From: Lycorma delicatula
Taxonomy: Eukaryota > Arthropoda > Insecta > Hemiptera > Fulgoridae
Direction of reading: 5' to 3'
DNA: 64,000 nucleotides
Assembly: GCF_047948215.1 (NCBI RefSeq)
Contig: NC_134456.1
Span: forward strand, 196,676,034 to 196,740,033
The first letter of the stretch is position 1. Each line of letters starts with the position of its first letter. The notes below the pieces were generated by a model. The model had not been told where the DNA came from, did no database searches, and saw nothing but the letters and a program-made list of their open reading frames with translations. Position numbers and translations under genes: made by a program. Positions 22,834 to 33,797 of the stretch are shown in pieces.

Positions 22834-24085
22834 TTTTGTTGTGTTTGTGGAAAATTCACCACAAAAAGTCATCAAAAACCAGTATTGAATCTACTTAAAA
22901 CTGCTTAAAAACATTATTTTGACTGTCCCTTGAAAGATCATGATAAACACTGGGCTTCACAAATAGCATGCTCAAGTGCTATGTTAAACTAACCTAGTGG
23001 TTGAAAGGAAAAAAAACAGCATTTTCCTTTTGGCGTAACTATGATTTGGCTAGAGCCTTTTAACCATTATGATGACTGCTATTTCTGCTTAACAAATGTT
23101 ACTGGTTTCAATTCAATCAATAAAAGCAGTATTGCATATCCAAATGTCCATTCAGCTATAAGGCCAAAACCGTGGTGTTGATTTATCGATTTCGATTACT
23201 CCAATTTCTTGAAAAGAAATTTCTGATTTCCCAGAAGGCTCAACTGATGAAGCCTCAACTTCAATAGATATTAACTACATTTCAGAAGAATCAATAACTG
23301 AACCTCCTCATCACACAAGCAGACCTGAGCGACCTAATTCATGACTTGTATTTGTCGAAACAACATGCAGAACTCCTAGGTTAACGTCTTAAAGAATGAA
23401 ATTTATTAAACAAGGATGCTAAAATGTCAGTATATAGAAATCGAGAGAAAAATTTACTGAGATATTTTGGAAGAGATGGTTTAATCTATTCCTGATGTTA
23501 GAGGACTAATGTCTGAACTGGAAATCGAATATGTTGTTCCTGATGGCATGTTTTATAGACTCATAAAAAAAAGCTTAAAGTAAGTATTGTTGCATAACTC
23601 GAATAAGTTTTCTTTTATACCGGTAGCACATGCTGCAGGAATGGAAGAAACATATAATAGTATGTCAAAAATTCTAAAAGCTAAAAGTGTGTGAACATTC
23701 ATTGCGAATCATTGTTGACCTGAAAGTGTAGGGCTTCTTCACGGTCTCCAGAGTGGCTTTACAAATATTTGTGTTTCTTGTATTTGTGAGAGTCTGGCTA
23801 CTGACAAACACTATGTAGTTCAAGACTGACCAAACAGAAATCAGTTTACCCCAGGAAAGAAAATGTTGTCAATATTCCCCTGGTCGAAGCAGATCGTATT
23901 ATTTTACCACCTCTACAAATAAAACTACGAAGAATTTAGTAAAAGCATTAGATAAAGATAGAGACGACTTTAAATATTTAGTTGTGGTTTTTTAAAAATT
24001 AAGTGAAGCCAAATTAAAAGAGGAAATATTTATTGGGCCACAAATAAGAAAATTAATATATGTCTGCAAAATAATGGAAAGAATT
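22834..24085 (+). pseudogene. Decayed copy of an uncharacterised cysteine-rich insect repeat protein
   Basis: No long ORF survives, but successive frames read as one protein. In order: CVCGKFT, then FDCPLKDHDKHWASQI with a following Cys, then WLKGKKTAFSFGV, EPFNHYDDCYFCLTNVTGF and IAYPNVHSAIRPKP. Later come LYLSKQHAELLG, GLLHGLQSGFTNICVSC, ATDKHYVVQD, GKKNVVNIPLVEADRIILPP and LSEAKLKEEIFIGPQIRKL. I recall this motif order from repeated, unnamed insect predicted proteins that seem to be transposon-associated. The N-terminal Cys pairs suggest zinc binding (inference). The many stops and frameshifts show an old copy. No introns, TIRs or TSDs were identified. The function is not known to me. Confidence 0.65.
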
Positions 24086-25983
24086 TTAATTGTAATTATT
24101 ATTATTATTATTATTTTTATATTCTATTATTTAAGAAATTTCTCAATATTTTAAAGGATCATAACTAAAAATCAGAGGGTAATGAAGAAAATCTAATTTC
24201 ATTTTAAGATTCAGCATAAAAAATACATTCTAATTCACCTACTTTTATCTCAGTTCCAAATTATTATTTTTTGGTTGACCCGTGTAATCATAATTTTTAG
24301 TATTAATTTTATCAAAATTACTAATTCTAAAAGTAAAGTTTGTAAACTACATAAATGTTACATTTTGTTATTGAACGTTTAGTATTTTTTTGTCATTTAG
24401 CTTTAAGCCATTAGAGTGACGTTTTAAACATGACAAAGTTGATTAATTATTTATTTTTTATAAATGTGTTACGATTTTAAACATCCCATAAAAGAAACTG
24501 ATGATAATTTTAATTTAATTATCACTTTTGATTAATGTTATCGCAAAATATAGATCTATCCTCTATACAATTCCTCATGTATTGCGTTTGGAGAAGGTAA
24601 TCTCACTCTATAGTTCATGTATCGTCTGCCGTTTATGTCACACGAGAAGACTAATGGGAGAGGTCACACTGCGCATCCTTGTGAGCACTTTTTTTGGTTA
24701 TAGTACGGCAAACAAAAATAGAAAAAAGTGGTACCTTGCTCAACAAAGCTCAAGTAACGCCTACAGATCCTGGTTACGAAAACCACAATCCTCTTTCTAC
24801 ATTGCTGCAACTGCAGGTAGAATCAAAGTTGATAAATTCAGATGATGATGTCAGATGTCATTGGAGTAGGGCACGAGCTGTGCTTCTCCCTAAAAGTGAC
24901 TTTGGATTATTGAGAAAAAATTCGTGCTCTTCATCTTCTCATCATTTCTGTTTGTATTTAAAAATTGATTAATCCCACTTAAGTTGCTAGCTAGACCCTA
25001 AGAGACCCATGGGCCGACCCTTCGGGCTTAAATTAGGCCTCAGTGCAAAAGAAAATAAAACAATTTTTTTATGGAAGGTAACTAATTTACAGCTCACCAG
25101 TACCTATAGGCACAGCCAAATGCTTCACCGGAGTCATTACCTAACTCCAGCTGAAATCGACATGGAGGCAAAAACCTGTACATTAAGCAAATCTGACCTA
25201 GGGCCACCTGCTGCGCGCAGGTGGCCCTAGAGTAGGCTTTCCACAAAGTTTAATTGAATCATGAGACTACTGATTTGAGCAAAACCGCCCCAAGTTTGGA
25301 AGTCAAGATCCCTTACTGCCCGAAATGAACCATCACCTCTGTGGTTTCAGACGCCAATCAACACCCAGCTGATTAAAGAACCAGTGAAATTGCAGAATTT
25401 TTAAACTTAATTGAGTCTACCTGTACTCGTATAGACCGCTCTCAAAGGCAGGAAGATTACTGCAGTTTCGTAACCAGGATGTTTACAGAGTTATCTAAGC
25501 TCTGATGGTGGTAATAAAGCTTTACTGAGCTAGATGCCAGTTAATTCTGTCTTTCGTTTTCCGTCTTTAATTATTTCAAGCATAAACTGTTTTCATAACT
25601 ATGTTTATATAAATTATAATGTCGGATAAGCGTCTTTATTTCCACGTTATCATCGTAGATATCATGAATTTTAGAACCTGTTCTAAAGGCAATAAACATA
25701 AACTGTTGAGAAAGTTAATGAACATTTTTAGAAATAATGGAATACCCGGAAAATAAATAAAAATTAAGTTGAACTCGAACTTAAACACAGCACTACAAGA
25801 TGTAGCTCTACTCAGGTATTTAATTATCCGAAAAACTGGTAAATTTTACAATGCTCATAGCTTTATTTTTTAAATTTCAATACTATATTTGTTAGTATAC
25901 TATATTTGCCGTAAAGAACTCAGTATAAAAGAAAAGTAAAAGAAAGAGAACGTCGTATAGTTTATTTACATTCCACAAATATT
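24086..25983. other. Intergenic DNA, partly GC-richer, no gene recognised
   Basis: An ATT-repeat lies at about 24098-24114. From about 24550 to 25560 composition is more balanced than the surroundings, and short frames at 24528-24845, 24694-24972 and 25009-25230 are open. None starts convincingly or carries a motif I recognise. It may be an old repeat. A striking hairpin at 25198-25230 is listed separately. Confidence 0.5.
25198..25230. repeat. Perfect 13-bp GC-rich hairpin
   Basis: CTAGGGCCACCTG at 25198-25210 and CAGGTGGCCCTAG at 25218-25230 are exact reverse complements. The loop is the GC-rich CTGCGCG. This is unusually stable for such AT-rich DNA. Confidence 0.9.
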
Positions 25984-25984
25984 T

Positions 25985-26850
25985 TGAAAATTCGTTTTAG
26001 TGTTATAAAAATAATTATGTTCAGAGATTCTGTCATTATGTCAGGTGTCTCTCAGCGCTCTGTAATGGGTCCTGTCCTGTATTCAATTTTAACTGTGTAT
26101 CTTCAAACCCTGGAAGGTTACACTGACGCCACATTTGCCGATGACACTGCTATCTTTGCTTTAACGAAGACCCTGAACTAGCTTCGCGTGAGCTGAAAAT
26201 GGCATCGGACCTTGCTTGCGCATGCAGAAAAAATGGTGGATAAAAGTTAATCAGGATAAATCGAAGCATGTCACGTTCGCCACGTGAGAAGGGGTGACTG
26301 TGCCAATGTAAACGTGGACGGTGTCTTGATCTTACAAACAAAGAGAGTGTGAGGTACCTAGAGATGCATTTAGATATGTATTGGACCTGGAAGTACCACG
26401 TGAGGGTGAAAAGAAAACAACTGAACGCGAAATGTAGGACTGCATTGGCTTCTGCAGAGAATCTCACACCTCAACGTTGTCCAATAAAGTTCTGATTTAC
26501 AAAGCTATCCTACGATAAACAATAACCTATCACACAACAAGTCTTATTTGCACTTATTGTGCGGTGTTGTGGGCATAACAAATAATAATTACATAATAGA
26601 TATTATACATCGCTTCCGAAACAAGGTAACACAGAAAATTGCGCCATGTTCCACACGGAAAGATGAGATTCACGAATATCTGGAGCTTCCGACGGTTCAT
26701 GATTTTGTGAAACAGCACAGTACTAATACTAAAGGCGTTTAGAAAATCACGTCAACCACATAGCAATCAATCTGCTTGATAACAGCGGGGACGTCCGAAG
26801 GTTGAAAAGTCTCCATGTGCTTGACTTAGGGACTACTGAACGACAATTTG
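25985..26850 (+). pseudogene. Jockey reverse transcriptase C-terminal half
   Basis: Reading across frames gives MSGVSQRSVMGPVLYSIL (motif B), TFADDTAIFALT (motif C with both Asp residues), WIKVNQDKSKHVTFAT, NVDGVLI, YLEMHLDMYWTWKYHV and IIDIIHRFRNKVTQKI. The extreme C-terminal motif INLLDNSGDVRRLK follows. This is the standard order in Jockey-clade ORF2 from motif B to the C terminus. Several stops and frame changes between 26181 and 26548 disable it. ORF1, the endonuclease and the first half of RT are absent. Confidence 0.8.
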
Positions 26851-27228
26851 CAGTTACTAATCGCCAAATGTAGTGATGTTATTTTTGTTTAAAGCTACAA
26901 CTGATTTTGTTCTAGTCAATTTTTACATTGCTTTGTGTTTATAGACTCACTATCGCTTGATTATTTGTTTGGTTTAATTGACTATTTGTTTATTGGTTAC
27001 TATGTTTTTTATTGTTTGTTTTTATGAAGTATGAAGTGAAGGCAGATATATTTCTTTTACTAATGAACTTTAAGAACATTGCTTACTGATTACATTTGTT
27101 ATGGATTGAATTATTACGGGAGTTTCTTAAGAACCCCACACCATGTGCTTATTATTAAACGATTTAGTTATGGTACAAGTTAAGGAGCTGATAGTAAATA
27201 TTCCAGTTTGAAAAAAAAAAAGAAAAAA
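25985..27228 (+). mobile_element. 5'-truncated Jockey-type LINE
   Basis: A LINE remnant with the last part of ORF2 (to about 26850) and a 3' UTR ending in an A-rich tail at 27211-27228. The 5' end is truncated just before motif B of reverse transcriptase, as is usual for incomplete LINE insertions. No clear TSD was found. The start of its 3' UTR (about 26863-26942) resembles the sequence at about 55313-55410, so the two copies belong to related Jockey subfamilies. Confidence 0.75.
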
Positions 27229-27557
27229 TTATGTATAAATTAATATACCAGTACAATGATTGCGTTAAGCATAAACACTACTCATATGAGTGCCTTCATT
27301 TTATTTTATAAAAAATAAATCATTGACAATAACCAAGTTATTAGCTGTTGTTCATTTTCTTTAAGCAAAGAAAAATATTTTTGTACGTTTTATAAATAGA
27401 AATTAAATTTTTATCTGTATGTAACATGCGAAATATAATTTTTTTTTTGTACAGTTCTGCTCTACTGTTACTAAGTATATATATATATTTTTTTAATGTA
27501 TGTAATGGAATATTACTTTTAATAAAAAAACGTACATTACAAGCGCACATTACATCC

Positions 27558-27558
<1 letters not shown>

Positions 27559-27643
<85 letters not shown>
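27559..27643. repeat. (AC)n microsatellite, about 85 bp
   Basis: An uninterrupted AC run of about 42 units, ending in CATACACAG. Confidence 0.95.
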
Positions 27644-27648
<5 letters not shown>

Positions 27649-29900
27649 AGAATGTTAACAAATAACATCCTCACGAAAAATGGCGATTTCTCCTTCGTTC
27701 TCCCCAGTCTACCATTTTGTTATTTTTATATAATAATTTATATCTCAATTTCGGATAGATGAATAACTTTAATATTTGGTTTAACTTTAATTTTAAAGTT
27801 TTAAAATTAGCAAAAAGTCGGACTTAAATATGTATGCAAATTACAAAATGGCAGCCATGTTTATTTTTCAATCCGTTATATCTCCATAAATATTAGTTTT
27901 ATCAAAATTTATCTTGTTTATTAAGTCTTTTATTTTTAACAAAATGACATTTAATTTTTTTTAAATCGGTTAAGAAATAGTCGAGTTATGGGAAAAAATT
28001 GGTGTTATAATTTTGTCATAATTATTAGGTCTATTATTGTGAGAACATTATTACCTAATTTGATACTAATTTACAATACTAGATTTTTATTAAAAATAAA
28101 TAAAAACAATTAATATTTCATTGAATTGAACGTAAAGTGGAGGACATGAAAACAGACGCATAATTACATAAATTTTTTTTTTCTTTTTTATATATATGTA
28201 GCAAAAATATTAATTTTTCTTACATAAATTAAAACTGGTACAAAAATAAAATGAATTAATAATGATTTCATTGTTTGTAACAGATTGCATTTATTATGAT
28301 ATTCTTAATGCCTTGGTTTTATAAATATCTGTTACGTGAAAAAAAAAAAAAAATTTTTCTTCAGAAGTACCTTACCTTTTCTGAAATTAAATTACGTGTT
28401 TTTGTTTCAAGAAGAAACTCCAGAACGGTGCTGCTCATTCCTGTTATTACAATTCGGTTCTTTTTTCCCAAAGACAAAGAATTTCTTTATGAGTGTAAGA
28501 AACTATTCTTAGAAACAAAATAAATTTAGTACAGATCTTTACAGTTGCATGTCATGCACAATGCATATATTTCAAGATATTTTATTTACTTACATTGTTT
28601 TTAGACAAATAGTTTTATTTGCTTATCTTTTTTTACAGTTTTTTTCTTTATGATCTGAATACTTTTATTAAATTCTTGATTCTATAAGCAAATACAAGAC
28701 ACATTAAATTTTAAACTTGTATCTGCAAGACTGTATGTTACATTTCTTCTTTTTTTGCATATTTACTTTAAGTAAATTACTGTCTATTATTTAAAAACTT
28801 ATATAACTAACTTTTATAACATTTTTAATTATTATAAAATACTAGTATAACAAACACTTCTTGATCCACTACTCGTTGACAAAATTTTGAATTTTTCGTT
28901 AGCTATGTGTTAAAAAATTACTTAAATCTTTAAAATAATTTGCTTTAATTTTGAACTACAGAATAGTATAAATTGATTATTTAAAAAAAAATTTTGATAT
29001 ACTGATTCAGAAAAGTAAACAAATAATTCGATAATTAGATCAGGTAAAAAATGATAATTCACGTCTTTTAAAATATAATTATTTACCACTTAAATTGGGT
29101 TATCGTCTTAATAAAGTTAAAATTCAACGGGAAAGTTTTTTTATTGTTTTTATTCAGCGAGAGGGGAAAAAATAGATTTTTTTTAACCTTGTTACTTTGG
29201 TATTAATGATACTGATAAAAATAACTTGTTTAATGGATCATTTATTCCTTTAAAGGTAATTCAGGTATTTTTTTATCCAATAATTAATAATTTTTTCGCA
29301 GCGAAAACATAACTTTTAAACGGGAGGGGTAGATTGTACCAATTTTTGAGTATGTAAAAGATTTTTATTTCACGTTATCTAAAAAAAAACTTTTCTTTTT
29401 GAATGCAAACCAAGTGCAGTGATCACTTTTAAAAATAGTTTTTTTTTCAGTAATTAAAATTTATTTGCGAAAAATTAATTCCCTATCGATAAACCAAATA
29501 TTTTATATTATTACTATCTATGACGATCGGCAGTAAATTTATACGAAGGTGTGAATAGTTTTAATACCTAACTGAACCAACTTTACTTTAAATGAACTTC
29601 TTATTTTTTTTTTTTACTTCTACGTTTTATTTCTAATCGTTTTTCGACCTTCCTCAATGAGGATAGTTATTTTTAGCATTGTAATTTGAGATGGTTATTT
29701 TTGGTGTTATTTATAAAGAAAAATAATAAAAAATATAATTTTTGAGAAAAGAAATAGGTAAAATGAGATCGGAAGTTATATGTCTGTTTACTTACTAAAG
29801 TTCAAGCCCGTTGAGATTTTCATACACGTTTAGAATATCTAGGTTACATTTTATGTATTAAATCAACGATGTATCAAACAGTTAATTTTTCTGTATAGGT

Positions 29901-29930
29901 CTACGTCATAGATCTACTTCTATGACGTAG
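29901..29930. repeat. Perfect 12-bp hairpin with TGACGT sites
   Basis: CTACGTCATAGA at 29901-29912 and TCTATGACGTAG at 29919-29930 are exact reverse complements with a 6-nt loop. Each arm carries the TGACGT/ACGTCA core bound by CREB/ATF-type factors in other systems. No gene nearby shows that it is used. Confidence 0.85.
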
Positions 29931-31149
29931 TTGGCAATTGTTGACTCGTTATTTTTGTGTTTATTTATACGTTTTTGTATGTGTTTGAAGCTGAACCATG
30001 ATTATTCGATAGATAACTTTATCGGATCAGTTTTGTTTATAAATTCGTAAGTTAGTTAGTTGATGATTGTTTTGTTTTTTGTATTTTTTACCTGAAAGCT
30101 ACATTATCAAGCTTTTATTATTTTATGAGGTGTTTTTTTTTAATTTTCCTTTAGTGTGATTCTTTTTATAATGAAATAGATTACAGGATTTAATTTTATC
30201 AATTTGCGTGTAGATACTTTTCAGTGTTTTCTACATCATCTCCAGATCATGTAGAAATAACAAGTATAATTGTTATTTGTAATTAAATTCCGTTTACTTT
30301 TGTATCCATTCAGATTTCATTCTTCCAGCTGACATAATTCACAATACAAGGATATAGAGGAATCGTAATTCTGAGTTTAATTGATTTTACTTTTTATCTT
30401 TAATTACCTCTAGGTTTTTAGTATCTGTGTCAATTACAATAGACATCAATTTTTTTAATTCTTTTTCTTTGATTTCATTATCAATGTAATATTTACTTAA
30501 TTAACTTAATTAACATTCACTTTTTTGGTTGATTTTTTAATTAATATATAAAATAAAACACGATATCGAATCGTTTTGAGAAGATTAAATTTGTTTGCTT
30601 TTTTTTAAATGAATTGCAAACGGGTGAAAATAAATTTTAAACAATTTTTGTTTTTTTAAGATATTTTTTCAGGGTTACATTGGAATCATTTTTTTGTTAT
30701 TTTCGAATGTTTGCTTATTTCAAAGAAATTAAACTGGTTAAACAACCTTAGAAATTTTTCATTTGGGTTGAACCTATTTAACTTTTCAAAATAAGAAAAT
30801 AAATTACTGCTTAAAAATTCACTTTAAAAAAAAAAAAATATAAAGTATATTGTTATGCTGACTTAATTTAGAAATTACAATTTTTATAAACTTTAAATAG
30901 AGTTGAAAGATGAAGAACAAATGAAGACAAATGGCAAATGTAGAGACTGAAATATATAATTGGAACAATTATATAATTTTAATTATCTTAATGTATAAAT
31001 ATATTATATAATATTGTATACAATTAATTGAATATACGGGGAAAATATATTACGCTATGCAAAAAATTGCATGTGTACTTTAAAATAAAGTAGTTTCTAT
31101 ATTACCGTATTACAACAATACAAAGGAAAAGCTTACAATACAGTTTCTT

Positions 31150-31900
31150 CGTGTTATTTCAATAGATGCTTAAACTCCAAACCGCCTGAAAACACTTTTG
31201 AGCACGATGCTATACATTCCTGGTACACTTCCACAGTCAGGATAGGGACTGTTTTACAAGCTTATTTAATTTCATGGCGTAGTTCCACTATTGACTTCTT
31301 GCTGTTCACTACGACCTTGAGTCCCTTCAGTCCTCCAAATATATTTTTACTTTTATATGTTTATAATTAATTATATGTTTACTTTTGGGGGACTGAAGGT
31401 CCCCCATATAAGGGGATTAAATCAGGCGAACGGGAGGTACTAAATCGGGCTCTTTCTCCTATCCAACAGTGTTATCCAGGTAGGCTCGCATATCTGAATG
31501 AAATTGCGGCGGGGCTCCATCTTATTGAATAAGAAATGGATCGTCACCAAACAAAGCCTCAACGGATGATTAAATTAATGTGTCCAATATCTCCAAGTAA
31601 GCCTGAAGGGTAGCCGTACCTTGGGGAAAGAACGGTCCAGTTAGTGGCCTTGATCATAGCCAACACTAAAAATTGAATCCTGGAGAATTGACTTACAGCG
31701 CAAACGAGCAATGCTTAGGAGTGTTGGCGGTTCAGTTCCATATTCTTACCACCAATACCACTTCAGAATGTGTTTTCGCTCCTAGAATGTCAGCCGTATT
31801 TACGCCATCGCTCACTTTCTCAACTGTTTACATCGCATCGCGAAGCGCATCATAACGCATCGATTAGTATTAATGACATCGGTTGCTGAACGAAAGTACT
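31150..31900 (-). pseudogene. mariner-type transposase fragment 1
   Basis: Minus-strand reading gives DDPFLIQ, a stop, then DGAPPQFHSDMRAYLDN, which is the QQDGAPPH region with the second catalytic Asp. RSPDLIPLYGG follows, corresponding to SPDLTPLDFFLWG, but the segment with the third catalytic Asp is partly lost. C-terminal motifs IVELRHEIK and VYQECIASCSK fit the end of the family. Upstream (31650-31900), NMELNRQHS and VCAVSQFS correspond to the NPR..QHQRDSPKVNVFCAL-like segment. Many stops and indels occur. A local palindromic AT-rich insertion near 31330-31395 is flanked by related GGACTGAAGG/CCTTCAGTCC sequences. Confidence 0.65.
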
Positions 31901-33650
31901 ACACGTTGAACCCGTAGCCAATCCGAATTGAAGCGTATGTGCAACGTGCTTTAAAATCTGTATACTTTTTTTTTATAACAACCCGGTATAATTGCCCTGT
32001 TTTTTTGCAATATTGTGCCGGCCAAACACTTTAAAATAAATAAAATATTTGAGCTGCTACATGAACTCTAATACATCATGTTAGAGTTAAGAAAAACGAT
32101 TTAAAACAAATTTCCCAGAAAAAAAAATTATAAAAGATAAAATATTAATTGTTTTTGACTAATATGTCTTGTCTGGATAATTGTTTTATAATTTTTTCCT
32201 TGATTTTCACTTTTAGCGAAATACTCTTGAATATTTCACAAAAGTGAGAGTATATGAAACAACGTAAGAAGAAATCTACTGGGTGAATTAGCTAAAGCTA
32301 AAGCTGAAATTAAAATAAACCTGTCGTAAATTAAAATAAGATCTGGGAAACTTTTATTTATTTTTGGAAAATCTTTAGACGGATACCCAATAATCCCCTA
32401 GATTTTAGTATTTATTTTATGACCAATTTTACAGTAACAACATTTATTTGTAGATTATATGTTAAGAATGTTAAGTAGGATTAAATTATTACAAAGACTA
32501 TCAAGAAAATGACTCTATAATTGCAATCGGGTACGTAATTCGGCTACAATCGGGTAGCCCCTAGTGAAATTTATTTTTGGTTTATAATCTAATAATTCTT
32601 TAAATTAAGACAATTAAGAGAAAAATAAAATCAAATTATATTGAAAAAAGCTTTAATGGATAAGTTTTTTTTTTACCTTTCTACGGTTTCCTTTGCGCGT
32701 GAGAATGTGATTTATATATGGAAGGTAAAGGTAAAAAACAGGAAGGTAAAAAATTTATTTATACACGTACAAATATGTGCGTAAAGATGTAAGAAACCGA
32801 TAAAATAGCTTCTTCAGAGGAACGTTTTTCTGCTTTATTTTTTGACCTTCGTATTTACAGAAAAATAAAGTTCGAAGATAAAACGATATAAAAAAATCAT
32901 GCTACACAAAACATATGAGCTGTCATACCAAATTTCTTCCTCATTTTAAAAATATTTTATTTTTCTGGGATGTAACATAATAATTTTTTAATCTCTTTAG
33001 TTATTTTTAGATGTGACATTTTCTATATTGAGTTGTAAAATATAATAGCTTTTTTTTCTATTACGTTCAAAAAAATTTTTCCTAATGGCTATTTACTAAT
33101 ATAAAAATATAATTATGCTCCGTACTTTTAAAGCTACTTGTTTATTCCTAAATTAAGACATAACATCTGAAAATATAATCAAGAGAGCAAAAATTGTACA
33201 CTTTTTATGATATTTTGTATAAATTTTCTATTCTTATCAAACCAGAACTAAAATTATAGCAAAATTAAAATAAATTTGTATTAAATATTAAACATTTACT
33301 AAGACTAGCTGCACTTCAGCGAATTATGACATACTCTACTTTATTAGTTAAAAGTCAGATAGTTGAAAATTTATCAATCATAAATGTACACTCCAACTTT
33401 AACATAATTGTTCAGTGTTTTCCAATTCAGACACTCATCTCCTTACCATTCTAACGTAAATTCCCTCAATAAAATTAAAAATAAATTAGTACGTACTTTA
33501 TAATAAAACACAGAAACAATAATATAAACATTTTTTAGCTTTATTCATTTCTAATACATAAATACGAGAACTTAGTAAACAAATCATTTTTTTCTAAATT
33601 AAATAAATAGTAAAGAATTTTAATAAATAATAAATAAAAAAACCAAAAAA
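31901..33650. other. AT-rich intergenic DNA, no gene seen
   Basis: No coding sequence is recognised. A few copies of GGAAGGTAAA-like words lie near 32665-32755. Confidence 0.55.
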
Positions 33651-33797
33651 ATGGAAAACCGACCCTCTCATTTTTACGTTGGTATCGTACCAATCAACAA
33701 AGAAAACAACAAACGAGGCAGAAAACTACCCTGGGGAAACCAATTCGAGCAAAAAGTCAAACCAGTCGACTGTATAAAAAAAAAGATTTGGTGCTAG
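33651..33797 (+). CDS. Short 48-codon ORF, doubtful
   Basis: ATG at 33651 in a favourable AAAAAAATGG context, stop TAG at 33795-33797. The translation begins MENRPSHFYVGIVPINKENN and is rich in Lys, Asn and Pro. It is less AT-biased than its surroundings, which is the only reason to consider it coding. It has no recognised domain and no signal peptide or membrane segment. It could be a small peptide gene, an upstream part of a spliced gene, or chance. A TATAAAA at its 3' end offers another reading of the same DNA as a promoter. Confidence 0.2.
   Translation: MENRPSHFYVGIVPINKENNKRGRKLPWGNQFEQKVKPVDCIKKKIWC
33773..33779 (+). promoter_or_regulatory. Possible TATA box
   Basis: TATAAAA preceded by a GC-richer CCAGTCGACTG segment, within a stretch that is otherwise less AT-rich than its flanks. 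No coding sequence follows at a sensible distance, so support is weak. Confidence 0.15.

Larger units (their letters stand above)
27229..31149. other. AT-rich intergenic DNA, no gene seen
   Basis: Contains a long (AC)n tract (27559-27643) and a perfect hairpin (29901-29930), both listed separately. Blocks around 27680-28080 have the feel of an old dispersed repeat, with phrases such as ATATCTCCATAAATATTAG, but no class is assignable. No coding sequence is recognised. Confidence 0.55.

Noticed and set aside
24528..24972. Two overlapping open frames of 92-105 codons
   Set aside because: One starts with TTG; neither carries a recognisable motif, and no splice or polyadenylation context supports a gene.
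27341..27665. Open frames on both strands through the (AC)n tract
   Set aside because: They encode only repeated Thr-His or Cys-Val and exist because of the microsatellite.
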